Of a DNA stretch of 64,000 bases, positions 25,885-38,160 are shown piece by piece (the stretch's first letter is position 1; every line of letters starts with the position of its first letter). Below the pieces are notes generated by a model. It was not told the origin of the DNA, did no database searches, and worked only from the letters and a program-made list of their open reading frames with translations. This DNA is from Apteryx mantelli (taxonomy: Eukaryota > Chordata > Aves > Apterygiformes > Apterygidae): the NCBI RefSeq assembly GCF_036417845.1, contig NC_089979.1, positions 4,703,424-4,767,423 of the forward strand. Reading direction: 5' to 3'. Position numbers and translations under genes: made by a program.

Positions 25885-26174
25885 CGTAGTACATGCAAGG
25901 AACACCTACATCCTTCCCATGATAGAAATGTAACAGGTGATGTTATGCCATAATAAGTGAGTTGGTACGTTTGGTAGTTCAAATGAATTAATATACACAG
26001 TCACATTCAAGCTTTTTGTGCAAGCTATTTCCAAGCTGCACTTTGTGGTATTTTCAGTCTTTTGGGGCTCTTCTCTCACTCAATGAATTCAGGGTAGCTA
26101 TCAGATGACTTGTAAAGTGCATTTGATTGCGCTGCAACACAGCTACTCCTCTGTAGTATGATCATGAGGGATTT
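25885..26174. other. Intergenic, nothing recognised
   Basis: Short AT-rich segment between the pyrimidine tract and a possible old repeat. No feature was seen. Confidence 0.4.
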
Positions 26175-26262
26175 GTGAGGTCTTACTGTGGGCCTGATTT
26201 ATACACCTGTATAAATATACCACAGCTATCCAGACGGATGAGTTTTGGTGAGATCAAGGCCC
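26175..26262. repeat. Possible ancient amniote palindromic repeat
   Basis: GGGCCTGATTTATACACCTG ... GAGATCAAGGCCC resembles a widespread old amniote repeat with ends like GGGCCTGATTC and GAATCAGGCCC and a central ACACxxGTGTAAAT motif. The termini here are roughly inverted (GGGCCTGAT / GATCAAGGCCC). Recognition is from memory and the copy is diverged. Confidence 0.3.
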
Positions 26263-27581
26263 TTTCTTTCCAGTTTTCTGCTGAAATAAACCTATTGACC
26301 CACCCGCAATTGGTCCTTCTCCAATGCTAAGTATATGCTAACTGTCCTTGTGTCACTTCCTTCCCCAGGAAAGCATGGTAATAAGTGACACAAATTATTC
26401 AGGATCACACATGAGATCAATAAAAAGGCTGCAGTTTGGAAAAAAAGAAAAGAAAACTTTGGTTGCCTGAGAACTCCTAGGAAAGAAATTCATCTGACCG
26501 CCTGCAAAAAGCCCACATTTCTCCCTTCGCTTTCTTTCATCATTTTCAAGTCAGAAGACACAGCACCAGCTAGTCCGAAGGCTTCCCATATGCTACAAGC
26601 TGTCGACAGAATTTCAGGCCAGTAAAAGATATCGCTTCTGCTCACTTTCCAGAACCCATCAACATGTCACTCTTGGGTCAGTTCAATTATCCGTGCAGGC
26701 CAGAAGAAGCTATTTTCTCCCACTATAGAATAATAATATAATAATAACAGCAAGCTCTTAAAGAGCCGTTCTCCCCAGGAGGTGCCAATGTGCTCGATAA
26801 AAGGTTGTTTTACAGCCAGGGAAAGGGAAGACTTGCCTGTCGCCGTTCAGCAGAGCCGAGACGCAGCTCGAGGTCCCTTGGCGCGCGCCAGCTCTGTGAG
26901 CACGTGGCAAAGCTGAAGTCGCCTTTACGTGCAACCTCCAGCCCTTTCCCCGATATTTTTCCATTAGGCGGCGTTTCTGATTTTAGACTGTTTTCTCCTC
27001 GCTCTTAGCCTTCTCCTCCTGTCGCTGGCGTGACAAGTTGGTTCTTCAGCTGAAGCTAAGCAAAGCAAAGCAGCATTCAAAGGATTTGTTAAACAGGGAG
27101 GAAGCCCCCTCAGCGCTCTTCCACCTGGGCCCAAACACGCGCCGTTTTGTCCTCAGCCATCCGGAGGGACTTTGGGAGAATTGGCTGCCGTTTCACCGCC
27201 CTGCCAGCAGGCTCCTGGGCTCTCCCAGTGGAGCAGACCAGGCAGACCTCACCATAGGAGGCTGCTTATAGAGGAACCGAAGCAACGCTCTCTCCACCCA
27301 ACGACCTCATTAAACCACTTTTCTTTCCCGTAGCATAACAGGGACCCAGAATCCCCTTTTCCTGGCTCTCACCTGGCTTTTGATAGATGGTGAGGACCAA
27401 TGGAAAAGCCGAGTGCCTCTGAATACCTTTTCCCAGGCTCTTCTGCCCGGCACCAGCCACGTCGGGCCCCGCACGGAGTCTGCTCTCTGCAAAAGGCCGT
27501 GCTGCATCACACCAAAACGCTGCACCGAGCATTCAATAGCCTTCATATAATAAAATATCAGCAGCGTCTTTACCAGCTTTT
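26263..27581. other. Intergenic, no gene recognised
   Basis: AT-rich to about 26,780, then GC-richer with scattered CpGs (GGCGCGCGCCAG at 26,880-26,891, a 10-bp palindrome GGCGCGCGCC). No exon was supported. Confidence 0.4.
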
Positions 27582-28150
27582 CACAGATTCAGAGGTTTGT
27601 AAAGGCAGAAGGGACAGCGGGATCACTTTCCGAGAGCACGTAGCAAAGAATTGCGTTCTCTAGCTCTGTTTTCAGCCCAGTGACCTACTTCTTAATTAAC
27701 CACATTGTGCAGAACGGCTCCGTATTTTAATCTGAAGGCATCGAGAGATGGAGAATCCATCACTGACCCGCTACCGTGTTCCTGTGTTTAATGAAACTCT
27801 CATTTCTCATTTGAATTTGTCTAGCTTTCGCTGGTTTCTGTCATGCCTTTCTGCACAGCATTAAAGAGCCTCGGGTTACCTGGTGCTTCCTCCACAAAGT
27901 ACATACGCAGAAATCAAGTCACCTCTTGGTCTTCTTTTGGGTAAGCCCAACAGGCCGAGCTCCTAAATCTGGTCGCGAAGCGTTTTCAGTGGGCTTCAGG
28001 CTGGCTGTGGCTCTTCCTTCCCACCGGCACCGACCCTCTTTTCAACATTTTCAAAATGCGGGCACACAAGCTGGTGGCCGTATTTCAGCCATGGAAGGTC
28101 AAAGCCTTCTCCCTCCCTGCTCGTACGGGCAGCCGAGGTTTTTGCTAGAG
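27582..28150 (-). mobile_element. CR1 LINE, old 3' fragment
   Basis: Minus-strand copy of an ancient CR1. In + coordinates the order of blocks matches the reverse complement of the 3' region of amniote CR1s. The blocks are TTCACAGATTCAGAGG (3' terminus, 27,585-27,600), GCAGAAGGGACAGCGGGATCA, ATGGAGAATCCATCACTGACC, CTCATTTGAATTTGTCTAGC, ATGCCTTTCTGCACAGCATT, GAAATCAAGTCACCTCTTGG, GAGCTCCTAAATCTGGTC and GTGGCTCTTCCTTCCCACCG. They end with GGGCACACAAGCTGG..TATTTCAGC near 28,085. No open coding frame survives. Similarity may extend somewhat beyond 28,150, where the sequence is GC-rich and hard to align by eye. Confidence 0.8.
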
Positions 28151-29898
28151 CACCTTGCCGCTGTGTCCCCCAGCCCTTTCCAGGCACCGCTCTCCGTGCC
28201 GCCAGCTCCGGCTCCGATACCGGGGCCAGCTTTCGCTGCTCTCGGAGGTCTAACGTTGCGTCCGCCCCGACGAGCTTATTAAGCAGTTCAGCTCATGTGA
28301 AACTCCCCATTTTTAGTGGGATGGGTTTTTAATCAAAATCGTCCTCTTCCGTAACTGTGAGATTGAGGCGGTTGGTCAGCTGGTAAAATCTTCTTATATA
28401 AAGCCCAGCTTTCGTTCTTTCATATTTTTTCTTCAGTACTGGGAAATTATCCCTTTTGAACTACCGAATGTATTCATTACCACATCGGTCCGTCCTCTGC
28501 CTCTATTAAATTGGGTCACTGCCATATGTTTCTAAGATATCAACAGCTTCCAATCCAAAGAGCAATCTGTCAACCTGAAATCTAAAATACGGCTATCTCA
28601 TGTTGGGCGTAATATCTTCTGGGCTGCAAAATGATCACACATCATTTTAGAAACTTCAGAGAGATTTATTTCTGGCTACATGAGACTTTCAGCATACATC
28701 TTTATGATTGAAATCACCCGTTAGCCGACATTTCTTTCCATATCTTACAGATAAAAGCTTCAGGAGCGACTTACCTCTTAATGTGATTCCATGGTCTGTA
28801 ATTCCCATTACATTCACACAGACACACTTGCCCTTCACTAAATCCCCTAACTTTGTTAGTTGGCACTTTAATGCCTATATATTTAACAGCTAAACGGGTA
28901 GCAGTCACATTACCATAGCGTCCTACCCAGCCTTTTCACTTGTGCCCATACTATTTTCATACACAGGTTGCATTCAGCAGTTTCAATACTCTGGTCATAT
29001 AAGTCATCCTCCTCTGGCTCCAGTTTTGTCAATTTGATCAAATTTCTTTTAATTAACCTGTATTTGAAATTCCTCTCATTAGCCATATTCCTCAGAAATG
29101 TGAAGAATGGAGGAAAGCGTTCATACAGCCACCAAACTCCAAGCCCTGAAAGTGGAATTTAGACAATTTTCTTGTGCACGTGATCTACCTCGATGGGTGA
29201 AATTATCTGCTGTCATTTTTTGGTGGGTTTCTGGTTGTACCCTATTTGTAGGCGAGCAACTGCGGGTAAGTCTTGTTGTCAATCGATCATTTGGGGAATA
29301 ACAGATAAAATTAATAGAAGTAGGATAAAGACAGAGAGCTGCTGGGGACACTGTAGCCTCTGCAGAGGCTGTTCAAAGCCTTTCTTACGGCAAGGCCTTT
29401 AGTCTTTGTTTGGGCATTAGCAGGAAAGGATGTTTATAGGTTGTGTCTTTTTAAGTACGCCACGACTGAGTCAGAGGGTGTGTTTACTTTTTTCTTTTTT
29501 AATATCAGTACCAAGTCCAAATAATAAGTTGTTATAATGGAAAAAAAAGAAAAGTCACTTTTTACTGATGCAAAAAATTTTCGTACTGGAAAGACAATCG
29601 GTAACAGCAAATCTTCTTCTACTGATATACCCAGCAGCAGGTCTGCAGTCACATTTGTTCACAAAGCAGAGCACTGACAGGTCCACAGGATTTCGAGATG
29701 GAAAGATGTGCACAGTGCTACAAAATACTGTCTTATCAATGCCAGCGTTTTGGTCCAGTCGCATTTACACAGGGCGAGGAGGACGTGTAGCAGCAATAAC
29801 TTCACAAGTAGGAGGCAATTGGTTCTGAAATAATCAAAACTTCCTCCTAGTCTCGGAAAACACTCTTCGTCCCAAGCACAAGAAGCACATGGCAAAGA
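28151..29898. other. Intergenic, no gene recognised
   Basis: 28,151-28,285 is GC-rich and may be the decayed continuation of the CR1. 28,440-29,080 is AT-rich and could be another old LINE piece, but no block convinced me. 29,476-29,500 is T-rich. Confidence 0.4.
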
Positions 29899-29942
29899 GT
29901 CAAATCAGTGCAAATCAGTACAAATTAGTGCAAATCAGTACT
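29899..29942. repeat. Four tandem 10-bp units (CAAATCAGTR)
   Basis: 29,901-29,940 is exactly four decamers: CAAATCAGTG, CAAATCAGTA, CAAATTAGTG, CAAATCAGTA. Units 1/2 and 3/4 create GTGCAAATCA-like strings close to an octamer/POU-type GCAAAT core. A 10-bp period puts each unit on the same face of the helix. Simple replication slippage is the default explanation. Confidence 0.8.
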
Positions 29943-32900
29943 GCACCACGTACTGGGACCTCTCTCCCTGGTGGGCTCCATCTCCCCCTTGACGGAGCTG
30001 AAATGCTTCGGGCCCCTCATCCAGGCCAACGGGGAAGAGTTAAAATCTCACCACAGATATTTAGTCGAGGCCTAAAGAAAACAAATGCTTTCATATCAAG
30101 CCACGAAAGTCTGCACAATCAGACTCTGGCAGGGAAATGGAGCATTCTCCAACCATCACAACGCAGTGTTATTCTAGGCTAGATGTTTCCAGGACATTTT
30201 GGACTACGAAGATCATTACTAACTAACTCCCTGAAGTGAACCTTGATGCAAACAGGAAGAATCTCTCCATTTTTCCTAACCAGCTGTTAAGAGCCTGAGC
30301 CCAGCTCCAAAGAAATTGGTCCCGGCTTATTAAGCGTAGAGCCACTGTAACGTAGCGAAGAGGTATTGCATGTGTGCGAAACACGGACGAGCGGCCAGCA
30401 GAGATGGCTGAGATGATCAGAGGTAAAATTTTTAAACAAGCTGTCTCAATGTTTTAATCAGGATGTGCTTATGTTTTGTTCAAAACGATTTTCTTGTGTT
30501 ACATGGCTTTTATTCCATTATTTTTATACACCTCTGATATGGTGGCCTCCTGCCAAAATCGGATGTTAAAATGCCAAAAAGGAGAGGCTGCGCTGGAGCA
30601 TTTCTGAATCAGTGAGAGTCAGGAAGCAGCGGCAGCCACAGGCAGCTCCTGCATGCACAAGTGCCTGCCCGGTACCGCGAACTCCGGAAGCTGGGTTTCA
30701 GCCCAACATCTCAATCAAACCTGTAATGGTCGGCCGTGGCTCGTAAGCAGGTGCACATTTCTCAAGCATAGTGATTGCTCTGGAAGTAACATGCAGGGAG
30801 CTGCAGCCCCAAAGTCCAGGAGAGTCTCCGGAAATCACCTTTTCTGAAGCCTGGAGAAGAGGAACTGGAACTGGACCCTGAACCGAAACTGTGGCCAGAG
30901 CTAAGTTCTCCCTGCGGGCTAAATCCCTGTGTGAAGCACTGACACAGAGGACCTTTAATTTTTTTTTTAACATGAATACTGTCCTTAGCACCACACAAGA
31001 CATACTACATTCCTACGGGGATAAATGGAGGCTTGTTGCAGCTTTGACTAGTCTCTTGTGAGACACACAAGGTCCAATTCACTATGAGTTTTCTACTTGT
31101 CCCATTCAGGTTGGGCACATATACTCCCACTGTTATCCTAATCCTCTTCGCTGTGCTACTGGGAGGGTTCACATCTTCCGGCATTTCTCACATTTCCTCT
31201 GTTTAACTGCTAAATTTGGGTTCTCCTGTAAAGCAAAGGAAAAAGGGAAGGTCTTGGAGTTCAGCGTGTTGCTCAGCCCCAAGGCTGAGCTAGCAGATCT
31301 CGAGCTAGCAGAGACCTCTCAGTTTTTACAAGTTGATTTAGTGGGGTTTGCCCCCGGTCCCAGGAGAAGAAGTGTTCAGTCTCTCTCCCTGGGCTGTCGT
31401 CCCAACATATGATGGCCAAATTCATCTCACCTATAAGAATCTATATTTGGGCTAGTTTTATGATCTCCCCTTCCGATCAGTGGAGAGAAGCAGGTACGTT
31501 AAGAGTGCAGCTCGTCTCATCTCAAGTTTGGTGTCTAAGCCGGCTCAGGAGGACTGGCCCCAAAATGCCTCTGTGCCCCCATCAGCAAAAAAGAGGGTCT
31601 AGACTGCTCCCTCAGATGTGGTTTACTCCTTGTAAGGGACCGTTTCTAGGTTAGATCTGAGGAAAAGGGAATAAATGTAGAGACCTTCCGCCCTCCAATC
31701 ATCCTTGCCGAGCTGGGAAAAAAATAATCTCAGACACAGAGTATAAAACATTTCCCTTCCCACAGCCTTTTCCTCTCTTGTTATTGAGAAGATGACATTT
31801 ATATTTGTCTAGAGTTTAGCACAAGGGACCCCCACTCTCATTTCATCCTTGGGTGCTGCTGTAGTAAAAATAATAAACAGTCAAATGTGGGGGGGAGGAG
31901 GTTGGGACCAATGCCAGATAACATTGAAAGGAAAGGCCCGGTTATTTTTTGATGAATAACAGCATTTACAGAAGGCCTTTCACCCCGAAGTGCTTCACAA
32001 ATTATAAACATACATCACCACATCACAGAGTGGGCAAAACGGCCAACTTCAAAGTTGCATTTGAGCAAATCCCACCCACAGCACGCTGCAGAGAGCAATT
32101 CACCTTCCCCGCGTTGAAAGGCAAGGCAATCCCCCGCAAAATGGAGCATTTGAGTCTTGAGACACGGCTCATGACAGCTGCAGAGTAGACTTGGATGGTC
32201 TTTCAGTGCCCACATCTAAACAATGCTATTTCCTCACTGCCGGAGTTGAAACCATCCATTTTTTCTTGCCTTTCAACATGCTTGCAAGGTCCGTGTGATT
32301 CTTTGCATTTATTTTTCCTCAAAACATGTGTTCAGCTCCGTTTCCTTCATGCGCGTTCACACCAGCCACCCTTTCCTCTCAGTGAGCCCCTCTACAGCAA
32401 CAAACCAGTGAGAAGAAGCAAAGGAGAAGCAAAAGATGCGGGCAAACATTTTGTGACTCTTGCATTTCTGTATAAAAACCATAGTCAAACAATTCCTAAA
32501 AAATATGGTTCAAGATTTATAGCTGGGAAAGTCCAGTTGTTGTGGACCCTGAAGGACTTGCAGTTACGAGCGCTGAGCTGCAGCCCCTTCCCCTCTAAAA
32601 GAAAACATGGACCCAAGCAAGACTGTGCCCCCTGCAAGCTATATCATGGACACTTCCCGGTGCAATAGCTAACTGGAAGACTCTAACCTGCATTCAGCAG
32701 TATCTCCTGGGGCTTTCAGCTTTCCATGAGACTCCCTTTCTGTCCCACTGAAGATCAATGGTCTTCAGGGCTGGTGGTGAGCACCGAGGCTTTGCAACCC
32801 ACATTTTTTTCCTGTGGTAGGGAGCACAGCGCAGGTTCATTCAGTCTGCTGGAGCAAACTGAATCAGCAAATCAATGGTACAGTAGAAGAACGCCTTTAC

Positions 32901-33159
32901 GGTGATCTGTAAGAGCAGAAGTGATCTGGGAATAATAAATGGAAATATTTGGATGTAATTGTCCGAAGGAAAATTCAGATTGTGTGCAAAGAAAAGCTTC
33001 TCAAAAGTGTAATTGATGAGACTACGAAATAATCACACAAGCAAAATATAGGAAACCCCAAATTAGAGACATTTAAGCAGCTAAAAAGCAGCTGAATGCT
33101 TTTTCCCTCTCCCTAATTTCCCTAGTGCTCTGATTGCACAGTTAGTTCTGCAAGGCCAG
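29943..33159. other. Intergenic, no gene recognised
   Basis: Ordinary single-copy-looking sequence. A local duplication GAGCTAGCAGATCTCGAGCTAGCAG lies at about 31,287-31,311 (unit GAGCTAGCAG). The 157-codon frame at 32,195-32,668 has no recognisable domain. Confidence 0.45.
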
Positions 33160-33620
33160 TTTTGTTTGCAGAGTGATTAACGATTAGCAGCAGCAACAAT
33201 TTCTTTTAATCCCTTTTGCCGATCAAGGGATGAAAAAAACGCAGCTCAGACAGAATTTCTGCCTCACGCTTCCCGACTACGGCGGCTCCGAACCCTCCAA
33301 AGAGCAGAGGAAGCTGCAGGTGGTCGCGGAGCCGTCGCCGTCTCCCAGGATTAACCGGCGCCTCTTTGCTCTCTCTCATAACTGAGCCGGCCGCTGCTCC
33401 GTTAAGAACTGATGTTCCTCGTCTTTTATTTATACTAATGGACTCCACCCCAAATAGTTTGTTCTGCGATAAGGACTCGGATAATCTATTAACTCGGGCG
33501 CGCGGGGCGGCTGCCGCGGCGGGAATGAGGTTTGCCTGGCAGCAGGCACGCTCGCCGGCAACGCAGCGCCTCTCCGCATTGCAGGCTAGCGCGTATTAGC
33601 GTGAGTTAAACCCTGGTGTC
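33160..33620. promoter_or_regulatory. Orphan CpG-island-like cluster in gene desert
   Basis: 33,240-33,610 is strikingly CpG-dense: 17 CpGs by hand count in 33,481-33,600 alone (TCGGGCGCGCGGGGCGG, CTCGCCGGCAACGCAGCGCC). It is preceded by an AT-rich, motif-rich stretch (AGAGTGATTAACGATTAGCA, 33,171-33,190). It is interrupted by an AT-rich part (TTTATTTATACTAATGGAC, 33,425-33,443). No splice donor or known protein was found. It may be an orphan CpG island serving as a developmental enhancer or as a promoter of an unannotated transcript; function is inferred. Confidence 0.45.
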
Positions 33621-34150
33621 GGAGAGCTGGCCTTCTTATTTTGTGCTTTCAATGGTTTTTGTTCTGGCCGTTGTTGCGGAATAATTCCCACTTTGGCAAT
33701 CCGACTGAACCCGAAAGCATTATTAGACTTCTCAGCAAACTGGGACATTTTAGACAGTAGATAAAGTTGCCAGTGTAACAGCGTTGCCCTTGACACGTTA
33801 ACCTCCCTATGTGCCGCCGTTTCCTGTTTTCTCATTATCCTTTAAGGTTTAAATGTAAATTATTTATAAGCATCAGACTGTAATATATGCACGCCACGAG
33901 ACATTAACATTCTAAGTAACATAATTACAATAAGCGTACAGAAATAAATACGCATGGAACACAAAAAAGTATCATTACACTTCACCCTAATAAATATACA
34001 GTGTAAGAGATTTTATTCTGCGTTCTCATGCCAAGAAGTGAAACCATACCATGCCTAGACAACATTATCTCATTAACATCTTTTTCGTTCCCAAATCTAA
34101 ACCCAAATTACAATTGTCTGATTTTCTGTGTGTACATAATTTGCGGGTTG
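33621..34150. promoter_or_regulatory. Candidate conserved noncoding element
   Basis: Motif-dense non-repetitive sequence directly downstream of the orphan CpG cluster. It includes CACTTTGGCAATCC (NF-I-like half site, about 33,690), CATTATTAGAC, TTAAATGTAAATTATTTATAAGC (in part: AAATGTAAATTATTTATAAG, a forkhead/homeodomain-like run) and ATAATTACAATAAGCG. It may form one regulatory unit with the CpG cluster; there is no conservation evidence. Confidence 0.25.
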
Positions 34151-35234
34151 TCTACCTTTCGGAAAAGTCAAGGGATCTGAGGCTGTTGCAAATATTTTAA
34201 CTTCCATTTGCACAAAAGACTAGCACATTTCACAGTTCCCTTATCCAAGTTCAAAAGATGTCTTTGGAAAGGACGTAATTTCGAATTGCCCTCTTTGCAT
34301 CCAAGGAAATGGCTAAATTTATACGGACCAAACCACTTAAAGGCAATTAAGGATATGTACTGTAAGATAAACCCTCTTCCATTAATCTCTAACAGGGCAA
34401 ATATGATGTAAGGAGCATACCATGGAAGATGCTGTTACTGGGAAAAAGAAAGTCTGATCAACCTCATTCCCAGATAAAAATCAAGCCAAACACTCAGGGA
34501 TAAGAGCATAAACATCCTGTCTCAAAGTTTCCTTCCACCCATTTTGTCCTCCAAGTGCTTGAGAAACCAGAGAGGTGTTGCAGTTTGTTGACACCACGCC
34601 GGAAGGCTGCGATCACCTCCAACACTCTCAAAATCTTCCCAAAACACCTTAAACTTACAAAGCCTTTATGGAATTATAAACAAGAGCGGCTCTAGTTACA
34701 AAGGGGTGGCTTTAGTCCTGGGAAAACAGGTTCTCCTCCAGGACGCGGCTCGGTGGATCGTATAACGGGCTTCCGAAAAGAGAGCTTGAAATACCAGCAC
34801 CGTCCGCAGCGGGAGGTTTTCACCTTGCCAAGCGCACGCCTGTCCCGTAGGCTGCAGGGCCGAGCAGGGGATGCAGATAACTTACACAGCTCCGTACTGC
34901 TGTGGCTACCGTGCTATCGACACCCAAACTGGGTAGTTTAAAGCTATTTGGGGCCCCTCTGCTCTACACCGCAGTCACCGCTCTGGCTGTGGGGCAGATA
35001 TATCCCCCGTTGTACCATTTTTAATGTAAGTTTGCATTGGCTTACAAGCGCGGCTGATGAGGGCAGTAACGCTAGGCTTCTGTAAGAAATTTGCCTTGTA
35101 ACAGTCCAGCATGCTGATGAAGTAACGAAAACAATACAAAACCATCATGAAACACATTAAATGGATTAAGAATTGGCTAACTTAAGGTCTCAGATATAAT
35201 TACAAACAGAGACGTTTTCTTTGAGTGGGTGTGT
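34151..35234. other. Intergenic, nothing recognised
   Basis: Mixed-composition sequence with no repeat or exon supported. Confidence 0.4.
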
Positions 35235-35920
35235 GTTTGGAGAGATCCCAGAGGGACTGATTCTTGGCTCTGTGTTAATGATGTATTTTATCAACAGCTT
35301 AGGAAAAAAAAAAAAAAGAACATTAAATCAGTACTGACAAATTTTTCAGATGAGCCAAAAGGTTGGGAGAAAGGTAAAGTGAAAGAATACCAGTCACCGA
35401 TACAAACCAGTGAGACCTCTTGGTAACAGGGAGGTAAGCAAGTAGGGCCAAATAAAAAGTCAAGAGATCAGAGAATGAAGATGGTATTTGCCTGGTGGGG
35501 GCTGCAGTGGTCCTAGACGGGAAAGCAGTGACCGAAAAAGGCTTGCAAGTCAGAGTGGGCAAACAACTGACCAGGAACTGGCTCGATCTGTATGTGTATA
35601 AGCAGAGGAAATCCAGGCAGAAGAGGAAGATTATGTTGTCTGAGTACTCTGTCTGTCCTGAAACTGCTGCTGACATATTGGGTCTCGCTCTTGTGTTCAC
35701 AAAACAAGCGGGAGGTTGAAAAGCTGGACGCGATTCGAGGAGGAGACACAAGAATGTACACAAGACTGAAAAAGATGACCTACAGGCAGAGACTTAAGGA
35801 GCTTAGCCTATTTAGCCAGACAAAAGGAGGCCAAGGGGTGGCTAGACACTTATCCAAGAGCCTCCGGGGAGAAGTCTGCTATCAGAAGTCTTCTTCTGTC
35901 TGGCGAACGGCAATGTCCTG
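35235..35920 (+). mobile_element. CR1 LINE fragment, RT C-terminal region
   Basis: Plus-strand CR1 copy. The frame starting near 35,243 reads IPEGLILGSVLMMYFINSL, matching the CR1 reverse-transcriptase motif PQGSVLGPxLFxIFINDL. KFF..AKRLGE near 35,340 corresponds to the decayed FADDTKL catalytic block. Further along, AAAAGCTGGACGCGATTCG and CTACAGGCAGAGACTTAAGG followed by AGCTTAGCCTATTTAGCC match the conserved segment before the CR1 3' UTR; the peptide is MTYRQRLKELSLF near 35,776. GGAGGCCAAGGGGTGGCTAG, then GTCTTCTTCTGTCTGGCG, continue the consensus. Frame breaks and an A run at about 35,301-35,313 show it is dead. The 3' limit is uncertain. Confidence 0.8.
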
Positions 35921-37049
35921 TGCCACCAGCCCCGGGACTGTGTTGGAGCTCCCACACCAGGTGTGTGCCTTGGCTGCATCCTGCCCCCATAGGTGAGGAA
36001 CACACCGACCTTTCTCTCCAAGAGAAATCCAGGTGCATGGTCAGAAGAAGACCTGTGACTTGCTCCAACAGGTCCCCTCATCTAGACAAGCTGGGGACTG
36101 GCAACCTGTTGTGCTCCCCAGTACGCCCCGGCTTTTGAATGCGAATGTGGCCAAAATTTTGGGGTTCAGGATCCTTAAGTTACGTTTTCATTCCGTGGTT
36201 TTCGTCTCTGTTCTGATCCCAGTGCCAGAGCAGCGTTGCACTGTGTGAGAGATCTGAATCTGGTGGCACAGTCTGTTTGTCTCAGCGCTTTCAAAGCTCT
36301 CAGCTAATCTCTGAACAGAGGCACTAAAGCAAGAGAGGAGGATAGCAGGCTGAGGCCAGACAGCTGCCATGCCTTTTCCCAAAAAATGAAGGGATACGCA
36401 TTGACCAGTTTGAGCACAAGAAATACTGACAGGCTGGAGAGCAGCAGCCCTTTGGAAAGCTGCACATGACAAAGATGTTAAAAAACAGTGGTCAGTTATT
36501 GTGCCCATAACTCCATTAATTCTCAGCAGCATTTACTTCCACGGTCCTACCTGCCCCTTTTGGACACTTCCTCTCCCTTCATTTCAAAGGCCAGTGGCCA
36601 AACATGACAGTTAACCAAAGGTCAGAGAGGGGTGACTAAAACTGGAGCTGAATCCATCTGGCTGCAGATACTGCAGTTAGTGCAATCCCTCCCTTTTTGT
36701 GTGGGGGGCTTTTTTTTTCCTTCAGCTCTACTGGGAGATGGTTGGAAGCACAAAGAGGGGAAAAATAACCGGTGAATACATAACAGGAACAATTTGTTCT
36801 TGGATTTGGAGCTGTACAGGGACAATATGTAAGCCAGTGTTTTGAGTGAAATACTTCGCTAGCCCTCCCTACAAGGAGTATGGAATAATTAGTACCTGGA
36901 AGTGATATACAGGGATGTGGGAAAGTTGGAAGTGGGTGTAACAAAGTGGGATCTTTTGAGAAAAGCCCACATCTTTGAAGGTGGCTTTTCAGAGGGGAAC
37001 AAGCTGTGCAGAAAATAGATGATGAGGAACAAGCTGAATGCTTTAGCAC
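35921..37049. other. Intergenic, possibly including decayed CR1 3' UTR
   Basis: 35,921-36,130 may continue the CR1, but I cannot align it. The rest shows nothing recognisable. A short T run occurs at 36,711-36,718. Confidence 0.35.
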
Positions 37050-38160
37050 ACATTTTAAGTGTCCTTACGAGAATGTATTAAAAACAACGTTCCCTTCTTT
37101 CTCAGGCTATCACAATGTTAGCAGCATGCTTTTAATTGCAGCAAATTGTTATTCATTCACTTGCGTGAGCTTTACAAAACATTGGTAAAAATCAGGCCAT
37201 TATACTTAAGAATAATTGTATGAACCACTTTAATATTCAGACACGGTGAATAAACAAGTATTGTTTTGTAGGAGGTTTCCAACAAATTGTTGCTTCTTCC
37301 ATTTCAACCTTTTGCTTACTAAAAAGATCACTTTCTTATGGCACCTCCAAAAGCTAATATGTAAGTGCAACATATAATTTGAGGTCCTTTCTGTTAATTG
37401 CCCACAGCTGAATTCCACAAAACTGCTAAATTATAGAAAGGCAAAATCTGAGCTGTTTGTTTATTTTCTCTCCAGTGAGAGCTAAGCTTTCTACTAATCA
37501 GTGACTGCAGCTGAAATGAATTCATCATCACAATAGTAAAACAAGTAGTGCATTCATTTAACAGCACGTTAAACTGTGCATGCATTTTACTCCCTGTGCA
37601 ATGTGGTTGCTATGGCACTTGTGGGTGGTAGTGAAGATGACAGGAGATTCTCGACATAAATGCCAAACCACGCTCTAATATATGTCGTACTGACCTGCTA
37701 TTAGTTCAGTGGCTGCTCTTTTATCATAAAAAAAAATCAGCTCAACTTTCATTTTGAGAATGGATGTGAAATTCAAACCAGCAGTGGCTATAAGAGTGTA
37801 AATCACATGACAGAAACTTTAAAGGTTGCTTTTACGTGTTACTAGGGCTATCTAAAACCACAGAAGGATTATAAGGAAATGGCAATAAGCTGACAGTCTG
37901 CACTAAGAAGTTGGTTGTGCATCTGCCCATCGACTTATTTCTAGCAATTGCATCTTGCCATTTAATGTGATGACAGCCAGAAACGTTACCTTAAGTATCA
38001 GGTTATAATACTCTGCAAGTTTTTTCTATGAGGATGCAAAACCTGTACTGGAGATGAGTATTTCTTTGGTTCCATGCTCTTTATTTATGAAGGATTTAAA
38101 TGTTTGTTTTCCTCAGATTCAGGAAGAATCAAATAATTAAAAATCTCCCTCGTGGTCTTT
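37050..38160. promoter_or_regulatory. Candidate enhancer-like conserved noncoding block
   Basis: About 1.1 kb of AT-rich, repeat-free, motif-dense sequence that reads like a developmental enhancer. Examples are TAAGAATAATTGTATGAACC, ACAAGTATTGTTTTGTAGG (SOX/forkhead-like), TTTAATTGCAGC, ACTAATCAGTGACTG, TGAATTCATCATCACAATAG, CTTTATTTATGAAGG and TCAAATAATTAAAAATC. No frame above 62 codons exists and no interspersed repeat was recognised. Function is inferred from texture only and would need cross-species alignment. Confidence 0.3.

Noticed and set aside
25398-25982. Ser/Phe-rich + frame and Lys/Arg/Glu-rich minus frames
   Set aside because: They are translations of the CT microsatellite.
32195-32668. 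157-codon + strand frame
   Set aside because: No recognisable domain; composition is ordinary translated intergenic DNA.
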